Source: Planctomycetota bacterium
GTDB taxonomy: Bacteria > Planctomycetota > Phycisphaerae > Sedimentisphaerales > Anaerohalosphaeraceae
Direction of reading: 5' to 3'
Length of the DNA: 23,636 nt
Assembly: GCA_021160785.1 (NCBI GenBank)
Contig: JAGHBX010000293.1
Coordinates: 1 to 23,636, forward strand
The notes beneath the pieces were generated by a model that worked only from the letters and a program-made list of their open reading frames with translations, had not been told where the DNA came from and searched no databases. Positions 16,494 through 23,398 of this stretch are shown here, in pieces. Made by a program: the position numbers and the translations under genes. Positions within the stretch are counted from its first letter, which is position 1. Every line of letters begins with the position of its first letter.

Positions 16494-17552
16494 ATGGAAA
16501 GGGCGATTTACAGGATAATTGACGCCAACTTCAACCGGGCTCGCGAAGCGGCTCGCGTTATGGAGGAGTATTGCCGTTTTGCACTGGCCTCGACGGCGTT
16601 GAGTTCGCGCGCCAAGGAGCTTCGGCACCGATTGTCCCGGGCGGTAGATCGCCTGGATGCCCGGATGTTGGCCGCCGCCCGCGATTGTGACAGCGACGTC
16701 GGCAGGGGCATGCGCGTGGGCGATCAGATGGTGCGTCGCAGTCTGGCGGACTGTTCGACTGCCGCCGCCAAGAGGCTCACCGAGGCGCTGCGGGCCCTTG
16801 CCGAAACCGTCGGCGTCTTTGATCCGGAACTGGCCGCCCTGTTCGAGGCGTTGCGTTTTGACGCATACACGCTGGAAAAGGATATCGCCCTGACTGCAAT
16901 CGCCGCCGAGCGATTCAAGGCTGTGCGGCTGTACGTGCTGATAACGATGGGGCCCGACGATCCACCCGGCCGGATTCTCGATCTGGCCGTACAATGTGCC
17001 GACGGCGGCGCCGATTGCCTCCAACTGCGGGCGAAAGGCATTGCCGACGACCGCCTTTTTGCACTGGCGCAGGATTTCGTGAAAGTCTGTACTGAGCGCA
17101 ATGTGATAAGCATCATAAACGACAGGACAGATATTGCCGTCGTCGCAGCCGCCGACGGCGTCCATCTGGGCCAAAACGACCTTGGCATAGCGCAAGCCCG
17201 TAAACTCCAGAAGAAGCCCATGATCTTCGGCATCAGTACGCACTCGATCGACCAGTTGGACGGTGCAATCGAGCAGACGCCGGCCTATGTGGCGGTAGGG
17301 CCGGTCTTTCCTACCGCGACCAAGCCCAACGAGCCTTGTGTCGGCCTGGAGTATGTTGCCGCCGCGACTAAAAAACTCAAACCGGCAGGTATCGCCCATG
17401 TCGCCATAGGTGGTATTACCCTCGACAACGTCGATACTGTGCTGCACGCAGGCGCAAGAGCCATTGCCGTTTGCGCGGCGGTGACCGCCCAAGGCGACCC
17501 GGCCGGGCATTGCCAGAGGTTCAAGGACAAAATCACGGCTGAGTACGCATAG
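16494..17552 (+). CDS. thiE: Bifunctional ThiD2-ThiE: HMP-phosphate kinase-like domain fused to thiamine-phosphate synthase
   Basis: 352 residues. The first about 135 match the ThiD2 type: RIIDANFNRAREAARVMEEYCRF (6-29) is its signature, with a mostly helical remainder. ThiD2 is a pyrimidine-phosphate kinase unrelated to classical ThiD. Residues about 143-350 are ThiE, a TIM barrel joining the pyrimidine diphosphate and thiazole phosphate to give thiamine phosphate. Its motifs are CLQLRAKG (175-182), INDRTDIAVVAAADGVHLGQ (208-227), GISTHS (246-251), VAVGPVFPTATKP (266-278) and AIGGI (304-308). The fusion thus carries two consecutive cytoplasmic steps of thiamine synthesis. No TPP riboswitch (CTGAGA) is visible upstream. 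The start appears leaderless. G+C is high (a 60-base sample at 16681 is 40/60) compared with the - strand operon later in the window. Confidence 0.9.
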   Translation: MERAIYRIIDANFNRAREAARVMEEYCRFALASTALSSRAKELRHRLSRAVDRLDARMLAAARDCDSDVGRGMRVGDQMVRRSLADCSTAAAKRLTEALRALAETVGVFDPELAALFEALRFDAYTLEKDIALTAIAAERFKAVRLYVLITMGPDDPPGRILDLAVQCADGGADCLQLRAKGIADDRLFALAQDFVKVCTERNVISIINDRTDIAVVAAADGVHLGQNDLGIAQARKLQKKPMIFGISTHSIDQLDGAIEQTPAYVAVGPVFPTATKPNEPCVGLEYVAAATKKLKPAGIAHVAIGGITLDNVDTVLHAGARAIAVCAAVTAQGDPAGHCQRFKDKITAEYA

Positions 17553-17571
17553 CCCCCCTCAGCCGGTCGCC

Positions 17572-17589
17572 AGGCGGGAAACGCCTTTT
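17572..17589 (+). terminator. Short intrinsic terminator after thiE
   Basis: A 5-base stem AGGCG/CGCCT (17572-17576 with 17582-17586) with a 5-base loop, running into TTTT (17586-17589), 20 bases after the thiE stop. The stem is short, so it is probably a weak terminator. Confidence 0.45.
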
Positions 17590-17596
17590 CGACAAG

Positions 17597-17605
17597 TTAT
17601 CCACG
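17597..17605 (+). promoter_or_regulatory. DnaA-box-like nonamer (one mismatch)
   Basis: TTATCCACG, one base from the TTATNCACA consensus, in the thiE-methyltransferase gap. On its own it would be weak; it matters because two perfect boxes lie about 240 bases downstream. Confidence 0.4.
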
Positions 17606-17839
17606 AAGCAATCACTTCTATGCGGTGGTTATGAACCCGGCACGCAAATGCTCAGAATGACACATAACAAACCGACCAGACGGTATAATTGGGCGACCTG
17701 TCGGTGGCGTCATCGGTAAATTGCATTGTTTTTTCGGTTCTGGGGCTGTATAAGAATAAGCCTATATTGACAACAATTCGTGGAGTGGTTGCCGGCGAAA
17801 TGCCGTCTGAAGCGGCCTGCCATGCCCGGAAAACAAAAG

Positions 17840-17859
17840 TTATGCACATCTTATCCACA
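17840..17859 (+). promoter_or_regulatory. Tandem pair of consensus DnaA boxes
   Basis: TTATGCACA (17840-17848) and TTATCCACA (17851-17859) both fit TTATNCACA, point the same way, and start 11 bases apart, about one helical turn. Whether DnaA binds here is untested. They may form part of an origin, a DnaA-titration site or a DnaA-regulated promoter. Confidence 0.5.
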
Positions 17860-17956
17860 AGCCTGCCGGGCAACCTCATGGGCAAAACCCCTGATTGGCC
17901 CACCGGGGCAGCGGTTTATGTACTTATTGTGCGATATTTATATCTTATCCGGCTTT

Positions 17957-17976
17957 TGCAAGAGGAGTTTCTTGCA
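17957..17976 (+). other. Perfect hairpin upstream of the methyltransferase start
   Basis: TGCAAGA (17957-17963) pairs with TCTTGCA (17970-17976) around the loop GGAGTT. The loop holds a ribosome-binding-like GGAG, and the small ORF from ATG 17986 follows ten bases later. It may affect translation of the leader ORF or be an operator for a dimeric regulator. Confidence 0.35.
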
Positions 17977-18032
17977 GTCCTTGCCATGTTTGCTGTCAAA
18001 TGGGCAAAGCTAAACAACGAAAGGAGCCATTG

Positions 18033-18983
18033 GTGCCCGGAAAACTAATTACGATTGCTGAATCGCTTCATGCTTCCATCCCCAGGACGGGTGAGGTAAT
18101 GAGATCGCTTCTGGCGGCTGGTCCGGATGCTTATTCCAAGCCCGGCGAGCATCTGGACTATATCAAGGCTCTGATAGAGGGCCAGGCCAATAATGGCGCC
18201 TGCTACATTGCTGTTAACGTCGATGCCTTTGGCGAAGCAGACCCGGCGATTGCCGTAGAGATAATGGTTCAGTACGTCAGGCTCGTCCGGCAGTGGGGCA
18301 GGGGCGTCGGCGTCTGCATCGACAGCAGCAACGACGACGTACTTACTGCGGGCCTCAAGGAATGGTTCAATACCGACCAACCGGTCCAACAGCCGCTTGT
18401 CAATTCGATCAAGGTCTATACCGCCGATAACATGATGCCGCTGAAGAAAGACTATGATTTCAGCTTCATAGGTCTGCTGATGAGCGAGGACAAAGCCACC
18501 GGCCCGGGCGGTTCACATTCTGTCGATGAACTCTATAGCCTTGCCAAACAACTCTTTGACAAAGCGGTCAACGAGTATGGTTTCAAGCCGGCGGAGATAT
18601 TCTTCGACTCCACCGTCTTTCCCATCGCCATCGATATGCCGATGGAGCCGGGCGTGCCGGGCTATACGTACCGGGCGTTTGAAACGATCAAGCGGATCAA
18701 GAGCGATCCGGTAATGAAGGCCGCCCACTGTTCATTAGGCATCAGCAACTGCGCCCGCGACCTGCCCGCAAGAAAGGTAGGCATCTGCAGGGCGTATGTC
18801 GAGAAAGCCATGGAATACGGGCTCGACGCGGGAATCGTCAATGTCGCCCACCACTTCGGCGAAAAGCCCGCCGCCGCCGAGCTCGCCCGCCTCGTCGACG
18901 CCTTCGCAAAAATGGACGGCTCACCGGAAAAAACCAATGAAGCAATGACGCTGATGGCCCAATTCTGCGCCGCCAGCCGTTAA
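18033..18983 (+). CDS. Pterin-binding (methyltetrahydrofolate-type) methyltransferase
   Basis: A 316-residue TIM-barrel protein of the dihydropteroate-synthase/MtrH/AcsE superfamily, which moves a methyl group between a pterin and a corrinoid protein. Motifs are ACYIAVNVDAFGE (the usual 'DVN' strand), GVCIDSSNDDVL (the 'IDS' strand), NSIKVYTAD, and a C-terminal LGISNCARDLPARKVG corresponding to the 'G(L/I)SN' segment. The start is GTG 18033, six bases after AAAGGAG (18020-18026). A longer frame reaching ATG 17895 adds a Cys-rich, non-homologous N-terminus and is rejected. Length fits stand-alone members. No corrinoid-protein gene is adjacent, so the partner is unknown; a role in the acetyl-CoA/one-carbon pathway or methionine supply is possible. 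Confidence 0.82.
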   Translation: MPGKLITIAESLHASIPRTGEVMRSLLAAGPDAYSKPGEHLDYIKALIEGQANNGACYIAVNVDAFGEADPAIAVEIMVQYVRLVRQWGRGVGVCIDSSNDDVLTAGLKEWFNTDQPVQQPLVNSIKVYTADNMMPLKKDYDFSFIGLLMSEDKATGPGGSHSVDELYSLAKQLFDKAVNEYGFKPAEIFFDSTVFPIAIDMPMEPGVPGYTYRAFETIKRIKSDPVMKAAHCSLGISNCARDLPARKVGICRAYVEKAMEYGLDAGIVNVAHHFGEKPAAAELARLVDAFAKMDGSPEKTNEAMTLMAQFCAASR

Positions 18984-19057
18984 TCGCAGCGGATTCCATA
19001 TTTAGAGGAGCGTTACGAGGATAATGGCAAAGTAATCCATTCTTTTGCTTGCATTTC

Positions 19058-19075
19058 TCTCCCGTCTACGGGAGA
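19058..19075 (+). other. Hairpin in the leader of the HEAT-like gene
   Basis: TCTCCCG and CGGGAGA form a perfect 7-base stem with loop TCTA, 57 bases before the start at 19132. No T-tract follows. It could be a leader structure or an operator. Confidence 0.35.
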
Positions 19076-19131
19076 ATGTGAACATATCTATAACGGAACT
19101 TGACTTGTCTTTTTCCAAGGGAGTGATTCTG

Positions 19132-19596
19132 ATGAAAGATGAAACAGTAGGGATGTCAGACCAGGAACAGCACGATGCAGCGGTTGAACTTCTGGAGAAA
19201 CTCAAGAAGAAACTCCATTCTGATAGCATCACAACTGCAAGGGTGGCTGCTCACAAGTTGTCCTGGATGCAGGAAGATGGTTTGGCTATACTCAGGGAGG
19301 CATTGTTTGGAAGCCACCCAAGGACAGTTAAGAAGGCGGCGGCCTATGGCATGAGGAGCATGAAGGGGAGGATGAAGAAGCTGGCTTTAGAGGTTCTTGA
19401 GGAGGGGTTAAAGCATCGCAACCCTACTACCAAGGCGGTATGTGAAAAGGCCCTGTTTCTGATGAAAGGGGGAGTCCCCAAGAAGAGTGTTTCTCGTTCG
19501 AGGTCGAATTCAAGCAGGCGGAGAATAGGGCAAGCCAGGAGTGGAAACCGAGCAAGAGGAAGATCCACAGCCAGGAGGACTTCTTTCAACAGGTAA
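19132..19596 (+). CDS. Small HEAT-like repeat protein with Ser/Arg-rich basic tail
   Basis: 154 residues. Residues about 10-110 are helical with HEAT/ARM-like character: TTARVAAHKLSWMQEDGLAILREAL, RTVKKAAAYGMRSMKGRM and NPTTKAVCEKALFLM are spaced like repeat units. From about 115 the protein turns into a strongly basic tail made mainly of Ser, Arg, Gly, Lys and Asn (KKSVSRSRSNSSRRR, then ARGRSTARRTSFNR), probably disordered and fit for binding nucleic acid. ATG 19132 is chosen because AAGGGAG (19117-19123) lies 8 bases upstream; an earlier ATG at 19045 lacks this and runs through the leader hairpin. It is followed 41 bases later by the metallo-hydrolase gene, so the two probably share an mRNA. 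No specific function is recognised. Confidence 0.72.
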   Translation: MKDETVGMSDQEQHDAAVELLEKLKKKLHSDSITTARVAAHKLSWMQEDGLAILREALFGSHPRTVKKAAAYGMRSMKGRMKKLALEVLEEGLKHRNPTTKAVCEKALFLMKGGVPKKSVSRSRSNSSRRRIGQARSGNRARGRSTARRTSFNR

Positions 19597-19637
19597 GGAT
19601 TGCCAACCGACTTTTGGCTCTTTGAACAAGGAAACTC

Positions 19638-20426
19638 ATGCCCCTGCATTTTCAATCAATTTGCAGCAGCAGCAACGGCAACTGTCTTGCCCTGTGGTCA
19701 TCAAAGACCAGGATACTTATAGATTGCGGCCTGTCCTCCATGAAGCGAACCAGGCAGGCCCTGACTTCCCTGTTTGGCGATCCTTCCCGGATTAATGCCG
19801 TGTTATTGACCCATACCCATTCCGACCATATTTCATATTACCCATTGAGAGTCCTCGATGAGTACGGCCACACGATTCGCCTCCATGACGATTGTGTTGA
19901 CCAGTTGAAGCAGAAGCATTTCAATGGCTACGGATTCAAGAACCTGAACATCAAGCCGTTTAAGAACGCCGAATTTACTGTTGGCGAATTCAAGATCAAA
20001 CCTTTTGAAGTAATCCACAGCCCTTGGTATCCCACTTATGGGTATCAGATTTTTTATGAGGACAAGAAAATTGTCATAGTCACCGATTTTTGTGAGCGGG
20101 ACAATGTCCTCGAACATTTTGTCGATGCCGACTTTATCTTTGTCGAAAGCAATCATGACCTGGAATTGTTACGGCAGTATTATAATCCCAACAGCCGGTT
20201 CCACATGCCAAACCCCGATACGGCAAGTTTGCTGCTTGAAGTTGTTAGTGAAAGCATCAAAGACCCTCAAACAGTGATGTTAGGGCATATCAGCAGCCAG
20301 AGAAATGAGCGTGATTTGGCTCTTGCCGAGACTGTTGCTGTATTTGCAGAAGCTGGTAAAGAGATAGGGTTTGAGCTGCTCGCCGCTCCCTTGAGAGAGC
20401 CCAGCGAGGTAATTGAGGTAGGATGA
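19638..20426 (+). CDS. Metallo-beta-lactamase-fold hydrolase, YycJ/WalJ-like
   Basis: A 262-residue cytoplasmic hydrolase. The N-terminal SICSSSNGNC strand (7-16) matches the family's 'SGSSGN' opening and RILIDCGLS follows. The metal-binding motif is THTHSDHI, giving His 59, His 61, Asp 63 and His 64. Further ligands are His 127 (VIHSPWYP), Asp 150 (IVTDF) and His 217 in GHISSQRNERDLA, which corresponds to the 'HLSxENN' motif of YycJ. YycJ relatives are two-metal nucleases or phosphodiesterases linked to DNA repair and cell-wall control in Firmicutes, but the role here is not known. AAGGAAA precedes the ATG. It ends ten bases from the converging dinB stop. Confidence 0.85.
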   Translation: MPLHFQSICSSSNGNCLALWSSKTRILIDCGLSSMKRTRQALTSLFGDPSRINAVLLTHTHSDHISYYPLRVLDEYGHTIRLHDDCVDQLKQKHFNGYGFKNLNIKPFKNAEFTVGEFKIKPFEVIHSPWYPTYGYQIFYEDKKIVIVTDFCERDNVLEHFVDADFIFVESNHDLELLRQYYNPNSRFHMPNPDTASLLLEVVSESIKDPQTVMLGHISSQRNERDLALAETVAVFAEAGKEIGFELLAAPLREPSEVIEVG

Positions 20427-20427
20427 G

Positions 20428-20450
20428 AAAGGCGGCTATCCGCCTCTTTT
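20428..20450. terminator. Shared bidirectional terminator between converging operons
   Basis: GGCGG (20431-20435) pairs with CCGCC (20440-20444) around CTAT. AAA precedes the stem and TCTTTT follows, so both strands present a stem followed by a T-rich run. The dinB stop codon (TAG on the minus strand) falls inside the loop. Confidence 0.65.
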
Positions 20451-21596
20451 GACGGCATCATTGCCATATCTGTTCTTTATCTTGTCGGAAGCCTGGTCCA
20501 GTCTTTTCTGCTTTTCTTCTTCCGGATTTACAAACAGCTCTTTCTGGCCGGCCCCTTCGGTAATCAGCCCTGATGCTCCAAATCCCAGCAGTCGGAGAGG
20601 ACCGGCTGACTTCTTATGCCACTTCAGGAACACCGCCCTCGCCTGGCGCCACAGTGTTTCAGTCGTATTCGTCGCCTTGCTAAATGTACTGCTCCGGGTA
20701 ACAGTCTTGAAATCACCGTAACGAAGCTTAAGCGTGATCGTCTTTGCCTCAAACTTGCCTTTTCGAAGTCTCTGGGCAACCTCCTGGACCTGACCAAGCA
20801 GCACACCGAGCAGAACGTCTTTGTCATCTATATCAACAGCAAAAGTTTCTTCACTGGATATGCTCTTTGCAACATGAATCGATTCAACTTCTCTATCATC
20901 GATACCATGAGCCAGGCGGAGTATGCCGCCAGTCTGATTGCCTAAACTGTCCTTAAGATGCTCCGGGGCGGTATTCTTCAACTGGCCTATGGTGTTTATA
21001 CCAATCGCCTTCAGTGCTTGCTCGGTTACTCTTCCAATTCCCCATATTCTTGAGATCGGCAGAACATCGAGAATTCTCTTCTTGTTATCCTCTGTGATAA
21101 TCACAAATCCATCGGGTTTTTCCAAATCCGAAGCAAGCTTTGCAAGGAACTTGTTCGGTGCAATACCGACGGAAGCTGTCAAGCCCAGTTCTTCTTTGAT
21201 TTCGTGTTTTATTCGTCGTCCGATTTGTTCGGCACTGCCGAATAATTGAGTACTCCCGGCAACGTCGAGAAACGCTTCATCTAAAGAGATAGGCTCTATC
21301 TGGTCTGTATATCGTGAGAATATCTCATGGATCTTATTTGACAGCTCGACATATCTTTTCATTCTGACCGGCAGGACAATTCCATCGGGACATAACCTGA
21401 CAGCCTGAGACATTGGCATTGCACTATGAACACCAAATTTACGTGCCTCATAAGATGCCGCACTTACAACCCCCCTCTTAGCAGGACTACCCCCAACAAT
21501 GACGGCCTTACCCTTCAGTCCGGGATCGTCAAGCTGTTCGACAGAGGCATAGAAGGCATCCATGTCTATGTGAAGTATATAACGAGGTTCAGACAT
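20436..21596 (-). CDS. dinB: DNA polymerase IV (Y-family translesion polymerase)
   Basis: 386 residues, normal length. The palm motif HIDMDAFYASVE supplies Asp 11 and Asp 13 and the aromatic steric gate region (Phe 15, Tyr 16). SLDEAFLDV supplies Asp 106 and Glu 107. SVGIAPNKFLAKLASD and the helix-hairpin-helix ISRIWGIGRVTEQALKAIGI follow, then the little-finger domain. QKELF (351-355) near the C-terminus fits the QxxLF beta-clamp-binding motif, although a charged tail of about 30 residues follows it. The enzyme copies damaged templates with low fidelity. The ATG lies 3 bases after the upstream gene's stop; a TTG at 21599 is a less likely start. It is the third gene of the minus-strand operon. 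No LexA-type box was seen. Confidence 0.95.
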   Translation of the reverse strand: MSEPRYILHIDMDAFYASVEQLDDPGLKGKAVIVGGSPAKRGVVSAASYEARKFGVHSAMPMSQAVRLCPDGIVLPVRMKRYVELSNKIHEIFSRYTDQIEPISLDEAFLDVAGSTQLFGSAEQIGRRIKHEIKEELGLTASVGIAPNKFLAKLASDLEKPDGFVIITEDNKKRILDVLPISRIWGIGRVTEQALKAIGINTIGQLKNTAPEHLKDSLGNQTGGILRLAHGIDDREVESIHVAKSISSEETFAVDIDDKDVLLGVLLGQVQEVAQRLRKGKFEAKTITLKLRYGDFKTVTRSSTFSKATNTTETLWRQARAVFLKWHKKSAGPLRLLGFGASGLITEGAGQKELFVNPEEEKQKRLDQASDKIKNRYGNDAVKRGG

Positions 21597-21599
21597 CAA

Positions 21600-22760
21600 C
21601 TACCACTCACACCTAATAAACCTGTCAAACAATTGAGTTTTCCTTACTGCATCAACTGATGAGTATCCCTTGAACTGCTTATACTTGCACTCAACAAGCC
21701 CAAAATCTATCAGAGGCTCAAGAATCCTTGAACGTAAGATCCATTCGATCTTTACATATTTAGAAATTCCTCCCCTTACTTCTTTTAACACTGATGGAAG
21801 GAGTATTTCCTCAGACAATCTCTTCACATCCGTATAACTATCAGCAATCTCACCTAATCTGTGAATGGAATAAGCAATAGTGTGCTGAATACTTGCTAAT
21901 TCAGGCAATCTATCCACATACCCAATATTGAATTTTGTGAAATAACTGTTAAAGAGCAACACATATAATTCTCCTGCTCTTTCATCGGCAAGCAGAGAAT
22001 GGTATTTCTTGGGAACCAGGAATTTGTTCTTCCTCTTATGTATCAGCCCTGCTGACTGGCAGACAACCCTTGCTATATGGAGTGGAAAAACGTCTGTCTC
22101 ATTTATCACCTTGTTATATTCTAAAATGGATTTCTTCTCGTCTTCTGGAATAATGAGTCTGTCAAAAATCAACTTGACAAACTTTCTATTCAGATTACCT
22201 GCTGCCGTTGCTGTATTCTCATTTTTTAATTCAACAAGAGTATTCAAACATATGACGGCATTTGCAAACAATACAGAGTTCTTCGGTTCAGAGAGTTCGA
22301 GCTTCTTATTGAATTTGAGTGGGAAACCATCATCATCCCAGGACAAATAGATGAGTCGTGAAACCTGATCAGGAGATAATCCTCCCAATTCAGCATCAGG
22401 TGCAGCATTGCGTGCTTTCATTACTTCCTGTAGTTTTTCATTTGCATTTTCAATGTTTTCAAAGGACTGGTCGCCAAGTTCTTCAGCCAGGATTCTTGTT
22501 GCAGGGTTTGGTGACAGTTTGTTGTAGAGATTTCCAAGGATATCCTGAACTTTTGGTTTTCCGGCTCTATCTACTTCAACACGTATACATTCTCTGATGT
22601 GGTGTAAATCTTCTATGAGAAAATGTAATACACCGTCTTCGGCATTTAGAATCCTGTCATAGGTATCCATGTCAAGGGAATGACAATGCTTGAGTATTGT
22701 TTTCTGTTCCTTTGGGGTCAGTTCAATTCTAACCATTTTGTCTGGATTTATTTGTATCAT
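21600..22760 (-). CDS. Conserved-looking hypothetical protein between NUDIX and dinB
   Basis: 386 residues, no confident family. The N-terminal 115 residues are helical and charged (LTPKEQKTILKHC). A middle segment has LGGLSPDQVSRLIYLSWDDD (125-144) and later TATAAGNLNRKFVKLIF, a pattern I associate loosely with proteins related to the pRiA4b ORF-3 group; this is from memory and not verified. The segment near HIARVVCQSAGLIHKRKNKFLVP and the C-terminus RILEPLIDFGLVECKYK...TQLFDRF both look like winged-helix units, suggesting nucleic-acid binding. No signal peptide, membrane segment or obvious catalytic motif is visible. It abuts dinB (3-base gap) and follows the NUDIX gene by 59 bases. G+C is low (26/60 in the line at 21661). 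The start ATG 22760 has only a weak ribosome-binding site. Confidence 0.7.
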   Translation of the reverse strand: MIQINPDKMVRIELTPKEQKTILKHCHSLDMDTYDRILNAEDGVLHFLIEDLHHIRECIRVEVDRAGKPKVQDILGNLYNKLSPNPATRILAEELGDQSFENIENANEKLQEVMKARNAAPDAELGGLSPDQVSRLIYLSWDDDGFPLKFNKKLELSEPKNSVLFANAVICLNTLVELKNENTATAAGNLNRKFVKLIFDRLIIPEDEKKSILEYNKVINETDVFPLHIARVVCQSAGLIHKRKNKFLVPKKYHSLLADERAGELYVLLFNSYFTKFNIGYVDRLPELASIQHTIAYSIHRLGEIADSYTDVKRLSEEILLPSVLKEVRGGISKYVKIEWILRSRILEPLIDFGLVECKYKQFKGYSSVDAVRKTQLFDRFIRCEW

Positions 22761-22819
22761 CGAGATTTCTCATTCTGGCAAAAACATTATCCTGCCATTT
22801 CCGCTCTCTAAAAAACAAA

Positions 22820-23398
22820 CTAACCAATTCTTCCTGCTTCAGCATAATGATAGAAAGTTCCCCATGCCTTTGCCGCTATTTTATTGTTGGAAGAAAGAAG
22901 TTCCTTGATCCCGTCAACATCCAGCAGCAGGGTCTCTATATCTTCGCTGTCTTCCAACCACTCATCAGATACTTCTCCTTCGGCCTCTACCATAACCATT
23001 AAACAGGATTCATCGGTTAATCCGGCAGAGGAATATACGGGCATACTGACATGATTGATCCTCGCAAGATCCAGGCCGGTTTCTTCTTTCAATTCTCTTT
23101 TGACTGTTTCAGCGACATCCTCACCATCGTCAATTAGTCCGGCAGGGAACCCATACTCATAATCCCAAATCGGGATTCTAAATTCCTTTGTGACAACAAG
23201 TCTCTTTCCACTGCTGCTGTTTATCGTGGCTATTATTACAACAGCGTCCGGCTTGACATCGGCAATAGGATCATCCTTTCTTGAGCACATCAGCCAGGAC
23301 CCTTTGGAGTCTGTCTTTCTTTTGAAAAGAACTTCAAATAGATTGATCCAACTGCAATCTGTCAATTTTTTTAGTTTGTAATAGTCAGACATAGACAT
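22820..23398 (-). CDS. NUDIX hydrolase, ADP-ribose pyrophosphatase-like
   Basis: 192 residues. The Nudix box is complete: Gly 87, Glu 93, Arg 101, Glu 102, Glu 105, Glu 106, Gly 108, matching GX5EX7REUXEEXGU. Upstream are the expected strands (VVIIATINSSSGKRLVVTKEFR and the YGFPAG turn before the box), as in ADP-ribose or nucleoside-diphosphate-sugar pyrophosphatases. It hydrolyses a nucleoside diphosphate linked to another group; the exact substrate cannot be read from the box. It is the first gene of an operon that ends with a translesion polymerase, so nucleotide-pool cleaning is an attractive but unproven role. AGGAA lies 4 bases from ATG 23398 and 10 bases from a second ATG at 23392, so either could be used. 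Confidence 0.9.
   Translation of the reverse strand: MSMSDYYKLKKLTDCSWINLFEVLFKRKTDSKGSWLMCSRKDDPIADVKPDAVVIIATINSSSGKRLVVTKEFRIPIWDYEYGFPAGLIDDGEDVAETVKRELKEETGLDLARINHVSMPVYSSAGLTDESCLMVMVEAEGEVSDEWLEDSEDIETLLLDVDGIKELLSSNNKIAAKAWGTFYHYAEAGRIG

Larger units (their letters stand above)
17553..18032. other. 480-base gap: terminator, DnaA boxes, hairpin, no convincing gene
   Basis: Contains a weak terminator just after thiE, an isolated TATAAT (17684-17689) without a good -35, three DnaA-box-like nonamers, and a hairpin just upstream of the methyltransferase start. An open frame through 17689-18048 has no recognisable similarity and low-quality composition. A 20-residue ORF (ATG 17986 to TAA 18046-18048) overlaps the methyltransferase start out of frame and could be a leader peptide. 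Confidence 0.55.

Noticed and set aside
16326..17510. Long minus-strand open frame of 394 codons opposite thiE
   Set aside because: It is the antisense shadow of a clearly recognisable ThiD2-ThiE gene in high-G+C sequence; it shows no family motif.
17895..18032. N-terminal extension of the methyltransferase to ATG 17895
   Set aside because: The extension is Cys-rich and unlike family N-termini, while GTG 18033 has AAAGGAG six bases upstream.
17689..18048. Open frame of 119 codons in the gap before the methyltransferase
   Set aside because: No recognisable motif, no good ribosome-binding site, and it spans the DnaA boxes and hairpin; only its last 20 codons were kept as a possible leader ORF.
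19018..19036. Ribosome-binding-like GAGG followed by ATG and a stop after three codons
   Set aside because: MAK then stop is too short to be a gene; it may be chance or a remnant, with nothing to support either.
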